A DNA stretch of 64,000 bases, taken from positions 930,001-994,000 of the forward strand of contig NC_026737.1 in the NCBI RefSeq assembly GCF_000210295.1, given 5' to 3'. The translations under genes were made by a program, and so were the position numbers. Below are positions 60,319 to 64,000 of this stretch, piece by piece (positions within the stretch are counted from its first letter, which is position 1; each line of letters begins with the position of its first letter). Under the pieces are notes generated by a model. That model did not search any database. It was given only the letters and a program-made list of their open reading frames with translations, and had not been told where the DNA came from. The DNA comes from Trypanosoma brucei gambiense DAL972 (lineage: Eukaryota > Euglenozoa > Kinetoplastea > Trypanosomatida > Trypanosomatidae).

Positions 60319-61945
60319 AAAATAAGTGTTAATGTTAGATATGATAGTGCTGCACCGGTATTAAGTCACATAGTTGTATCTTTTTTCTGTTTTCATCTGG
60401 ATGACGTTTCCTTCACCAAGCCGCTGTATGTCATTACTTCCATTGGTATTCGCATTTTTTATATTTGAGAACGACTCAAATCTTATTTATGTTTTCTTTT
60501 GTGAATTTTAGTTGCAATCTCACTTTTCACCTCGTTTTGTTGCCGTTGTTTTCGTGCTTTTTTACATTCTTTTGCCCATGTGAAAGAGAACATGGGCGTC
60601 CGTGTGCGTGAAAAGCTGCGGATCCCGCTGCTCTTAGCGAATAACGTCAGCCTTGAATTCCACCTGATACAGATAATTTATAAACGGGTACTCGAAATGT
60701 CAACATGCTGCTGAGCAGAGCCCAATGCTCTGAAGGGCGAGAGGGGAAATAAGGAGTTGCTGATGGTATCTTTGTTCGACTGCTGTCTTTTGGTGGTGGC
60801 GCATGGAAGACGACACATATATTTGCCCGTGTATGCACGTAAGGTCGTAGCCCGTATCGTGTGGCGGGGGACTCTTACTCCCATTTGTCCTGCTGCACTT
60901 GTCTCAACTCCGCTCCATGTTTCTCACCATTCCGTTTTCCGGTGTATCAGAAGTATGAACCATCTTCATGTGAAAAAAAAATCAGGGACACCGTTTATGA
61001 TGCTGCGCTGTTAGTCACGTGAGTTTTCGTACGCAGCTCGCCTGCGAACCGTTTGGGGAAAAGGAAGTCACTTGCAGAAGCATGACCTGGTCTCAAAATA
61101 ATGTGTATCGCTCCGTATGGCGCCGTGGAAACACAGATATCGGTTCTGATTGACATATTTTGTACCTTTCCTGCGGCTAGCCTACCTACTACACAGGTTC
61201 CCCGCTTTCTTTTTCTCTAACTCCTCGTACCGTTGCTGCTAGAGGCGTCTAAAAATACAGAGGGAAACAATTTCTCTTTATACTTTCCTTTTCCTTCTTT
61301 GCCAGTGTATCACTACTGCACCGTATCAGCAGTAAGATTCCTTCCTTACCTAGAACCAACCCGAGAAAGTGCGGCGGCAGGTGCTCCACCTTCGAACTGA
61401 GTTGGTCTTCGGACTGATGCTACTGGGCCATTTCTCCTCTTTCTTTCGTTAAAGCCCTAACTAGTGTAGGAATGGAGGGGGTTTGAAATTTTGTGTAGGG
61501 TTAACAGAGGGCCTCAGTTAAACTCTCAACAACTTATCATCGTCCTCCGTTCTCAGCATCACACTTCCTGCACGATGGGGTGAATTTTCTTTTTTTTTTT
61601 TGACTCACCCCTCGCCTCAGCTTCCCTTTTCCCATGAGTCTGTGACTTTAAAGAGCATATGTGTGGTCGAGAGCTCACCAATTTGTGCCGCTGCAACTAC
61701 GGGGAAAAAGGCCAAATTTCCGAAGCAACCTCCTCCCATGAAACAAAAAGAAAATTAAGGTGCGTACGCACAATGAAGGACAGCGCACACACGCGTGCCC
61801 ACCACGTTCTCTTTCCCTCACTAGCCTTCGTACCGACCAGCATCAAGCATCATTTTTCGCTGGATGTTAGTGAAACTCACAACGCCAGTTTGCAGCCGTA
61901 TAGTTCTCCCTCCCACCGCCGCGTACGCTTCAGTGCTAATTTGCC
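60319..61945. other. 1.6 kb unique intergenic stretch, no gene seen
   Basis: Lies between the first array gene and the helicase on the same strand. Frames are short and show no recognised protein. It contains T-rich and A-rich runs, including an 11-T run near 61590. It holds the 3' UTR of the helicase gene and the array's upstream flank. Confidence 0.6.
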
Positions 61946-64000
61946 TCAGCCACGCTTTGGTAGGGCTAGACTAATCATTGAAACCTCGTCGAGATCATCT
62001 TCTTCATGTTCCACTTCGTCCACTGTTATGTTTTCTGTGTTATTGAAGAATGCCGCCATTGCGGTAACGACTTCGCACTGCATGTCACGAAGGGGTTTAA
62101 GCCCATGGTCGTTAAGTACATCCGCAAACTCATCATCATACAAATGTTGGTAGTCCCGTAGGAGCCTCAGCGCCTGACCAACGCTGCTCAGCATCTGACG
62201 GAACTGAAGAATGGCGCTCCCCGTGGCTGCATCTGTCTCCAAGTACCGCTCCGTACTGTAGTATTTGACGGAAAAGACATAAAATTCTCCCTCATCATCG
62301 GCGAAAACAGCATACATGACTTTATGTGTTAGGAGGAGAAGCGAGAGCCAGAACTGCTTATGCGAAGAAATTGCGGTGGAGAAGCTGGCCAGCATCTTGT
62401 TACCCATCAAAGAGAGTTGCACAGGTACAATAATTTCACCCTCCTGCCAGCGGAGACAACTCGGTGAGTGAATATCTGGGACGGCAACAACATCCATGAA
62501 GATTCCCACCGCTGTTTCCTTGGTCTTTTGGTAGGTGTTGCCTTCCGAAACAACCTCCAGTGCTTGAGAAACGAACGCAACATTTGTCATAACGAGCATA
62601 ACAGCGGCCGCTTTCTCCAATTGATTGAGGAGTACGGTTGCATCAGGGACGTCGCGGACAGGAATGAAATTGGCCAATTCGTACTTGATGTGTTGTTCAA
62701 GATCCAAGATGCTCCTCAGCTTGTCGTAGCTTAGATGATGTTGTGCGCACCACATCTTCGCTGCGGTGACATCTTCTCCACTTTTAGCAAACTGTACACG
62801 AAACAATAGAACGGCCTTCATCACAGCCAAAATATCGCTTCGCATACCGCAGCACATTTCGCGCATAGAGTTCTCCGTTTCTTCCATTGCTCCAGCCACG
62901 TCATGTCGCCACCGTCGCTTCTTCTCAGGTTGGTTAGGTGCGAAGGGCGAGAGGCTACTCGTCACGGCTGCTGCCAAAATCGTTAGCGACTCCAACCCAG
63001 TGAAGAAGCCGTAGAGAACAAGCATACCGGGAAGTGGAGAAACAGGAATGAGTTGGAGTAGGCGACCGACAAACGTGTACTCGTATTCATCGATATCGGC
63101 GAATACAACATTTTTCGCCTCCTCCAGAACCAGTGGGCTCCATTCGCTATTGGTATGGATCTCAGAAATGCACTCACCAACTGCCAATGGATCTTTACGG
63201 TGCAATATACAGCCTAGGTTGCAGAGTGTATCCATCGCGGTGGCGATGGTCTCTAGCAGTGGCTGACCGTGACAAATACTAAATATTGCAACAGGATTAG
63301 ACACAAGCTGCAGGCAATGCAGTGAAAGCTCATCAATGCGTGAGTTTTCAATAGGAGGATGCATATGCTCCGGTAGGGCGGCGACAGCTTCAGCGGAAAG
63401 CAAACAGAAGTAAAACCCCTGTTGAACGCGGCCAATGCGACCACGGCGTTGGGCAATGTTCCCTTTGGATACCCACTGTGTCATGAGTGGCGGGTGCAAC
63501 ACGGTCGCAGGGTTCTCCTTGTTAACCTTTGGCCTCTTCACCAACACCATGTCAATAACAAAGACTACATCGGGAAGGGTAATGGATACCTCAGCAATAT
63601 CCGTTGCGAGGTATATTTTCTGGCGATTGTGCCCACGGCGTTTGATGGCTTCCTGAATCACCGAGAGATCCACAGCGCTATGCCACGGGATGATGTCCAC
63701 AGGTTTGCGAAGGTTCAACTCGAGCCACATATGCATTTGCTCAACCTGACCACGGCCAGGTAGGAAGACAAGAATTGCGTGCTGGGGATCGGTGCAAGTG
63801 TTGAGGTATAATAGAAGTGCCTGCGCAATTGCAGTGTGCTTTTCCATCAGTGGGTATTCCACTCCGCGTTGCACAATGTTCGGTGGTTCGTCATACATTG
63901 TTCCAACAAGCGTGCACACATCCTCCATAAAGTAGTCGTGGATCAGATGCTTGGGTTCACTTTGTTTGTACGTTGCCACCTTCAGCCCAGCAAAATACGC
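61946..64000 (-). CDS. DEAH-box (DExH) RNA helicase, C-terminal part, 5' end outside window
   Basis: 684 residues read in frame to the right window edge, so the start and the ATP-binding motifs I-III lie outside. The visible second RecA-like domain shows motif IV (AILVFLPGRGQVEQM), motif V (LATDIAEVSITLPDVVFVID) and motif VI (AQRRGRIGR), in the form typical of DEAH/DHX helicases. The helicase-associated region follows (LSLHCLQL, then LCNLGCI and LLQLIPVSPLPGMLVLYG). The last 300 residues are more divergent and end in an acidic run (VDEVEHEEDDLDEV). It is probably an RNA-remodelling ATPase; the subfamily cannot be settled from this part. A GTG at 63979 is internal and not a start. Confidence 0.9.
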   Translation of the reverse strand, partial: AYFAGLKVATYKQSEPKHLIHDYFMEDVCTLVGTMYDEPPNIVQRGVEYPLMEKHTAIAQALLLYLNTCTDPQHAILVFLPGRGQVEQMHMWLELNLRKPVDIIPWHSAVDLSVIQEAIKRRGHNRQKIYLATDIAEVSITLPDVVFVIDMVLVKRPKVNKENPATVLHPPLMTQWVSKGNIAQRRGRIGRVQQGFYFCLLSAEAVAALPEHMHPPIENSRIDELSLHCLQLVSNPVAIFSICHGQPLLETIATAMDTLCNLGCILHRKDPLAVGECISEIHTNSEWSPLVLEEAKNVVFADIDEYEYTFVGRLLQLIPVSPLPGMLVLYGFFTGLESLTILAAAVTSSLSPFAPNQPEKKRRWRHDVAGAMEETENSMREMCCGMRSDILAVMKAVLLFRVQFAKSGEDVTAAKMWCAQHHLSYDKLRSILDLEQHIKYELANFIPVRDVPDATVLLNQLEKAAAVMLVMTNVAFVSQALEVVSEGNTYQKTKETAVGIFMDVVAVPDIHSPSCLRWQEGEIIVPVQLSLMGNKMLASFSTAISSHKQFWLSLLLLTHKVMYAVFADDEGEFYVFSVKYYSTERYLETDAATGSAILQFRQMLSSVGQALRLLRDYQHLYDDEFADVLNDHGLKPLRDMQCEVVTAMAAFFNNTENITVDEVEHEEDDLDEVSMISLALPKRG

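Overview
The window is nuclear DNA of a kinetoplastid of the Trypanosoma brucei group. The evidence is that every recognisable gene is a single intronless reading frame, genes lie head-to-tail on one strand for over 55 kb, intergenic DNA is A/T-rich and full of homopolymers and microsatellites, and there is a tandem family of receptor-type adenylate cyclases of the GRESAG4/ESAG4 type, which is typical of African trypanosomes. From memory, an RPB2 gene next to a GRESAG4 cluster fits T. brucei chromosome 4; this was not checked by search.

Layout: positions 2-3349 hold the 3' part of one cyclase gene on the + strand. From 3350 to 7885 is a gene-free stretch where that + unit converges with a long minus-strand polycistronic unit (a convergent strand-switch region), including a G/C-rich, G-run-bearing island near 4.1-5.3 kb. 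Everything recognised to the right is on the minus strand, so transcription there runs from right to left. In map order it contains a low-complexity hypothetical protein (7886-9112), a CAMK-like kinase (12905-14362), a small probable mitochondrial membrane protein (15327-15734), a USP14/Ubp6-type deubiquitinase (16857-18254), a possible SirB1-like protein (19782-20750), RPB2 (21070-24639), a seipin-like ER protein (26011-27291), a small hypothetical (27447-27923), the rRNA m5C methyltransferase NOP2 (28365-30104) and the 60S assembly WD40 protein WDR12/YTM1 (31030-32391). From 32804 to 60318 is the cyclase array. A DEAH-box helicase, cut by the window edge, follows at 61946-64000.

The array has a repeat period of about 5158 bp: one 3.7 kb cyclase gene plus a 1.46 kb spacer. 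Six copies are visible (B to G): B carries a 1-bp frameshift, C and D are each cut by a 100-N assembly gap, and E, F and G are intact. The catalytic domain, transmembrane segment and membrane-proximal half of the ectodomain are nearly invariant. The membrane-distal ectodomain and a short patch of the cytosolic tail switch between a few discrete sequence types in a mosaic way. The + strand copy A shares its ectodomain type with copy D although they sit in opposite transcription units. This block-wise shuffling of a putative ligand-binding domain on a constant signalling module is the most interesting feature of the window.

The housekeeping genes act in separate processes (transcription, proteasome-linked deubiquitination, lipid droplet biology, 60S ribosome assembly), as is normal for trypanosome polycistrons, apart from the adjacency of the two 60S factors NOP2 and WDR12.
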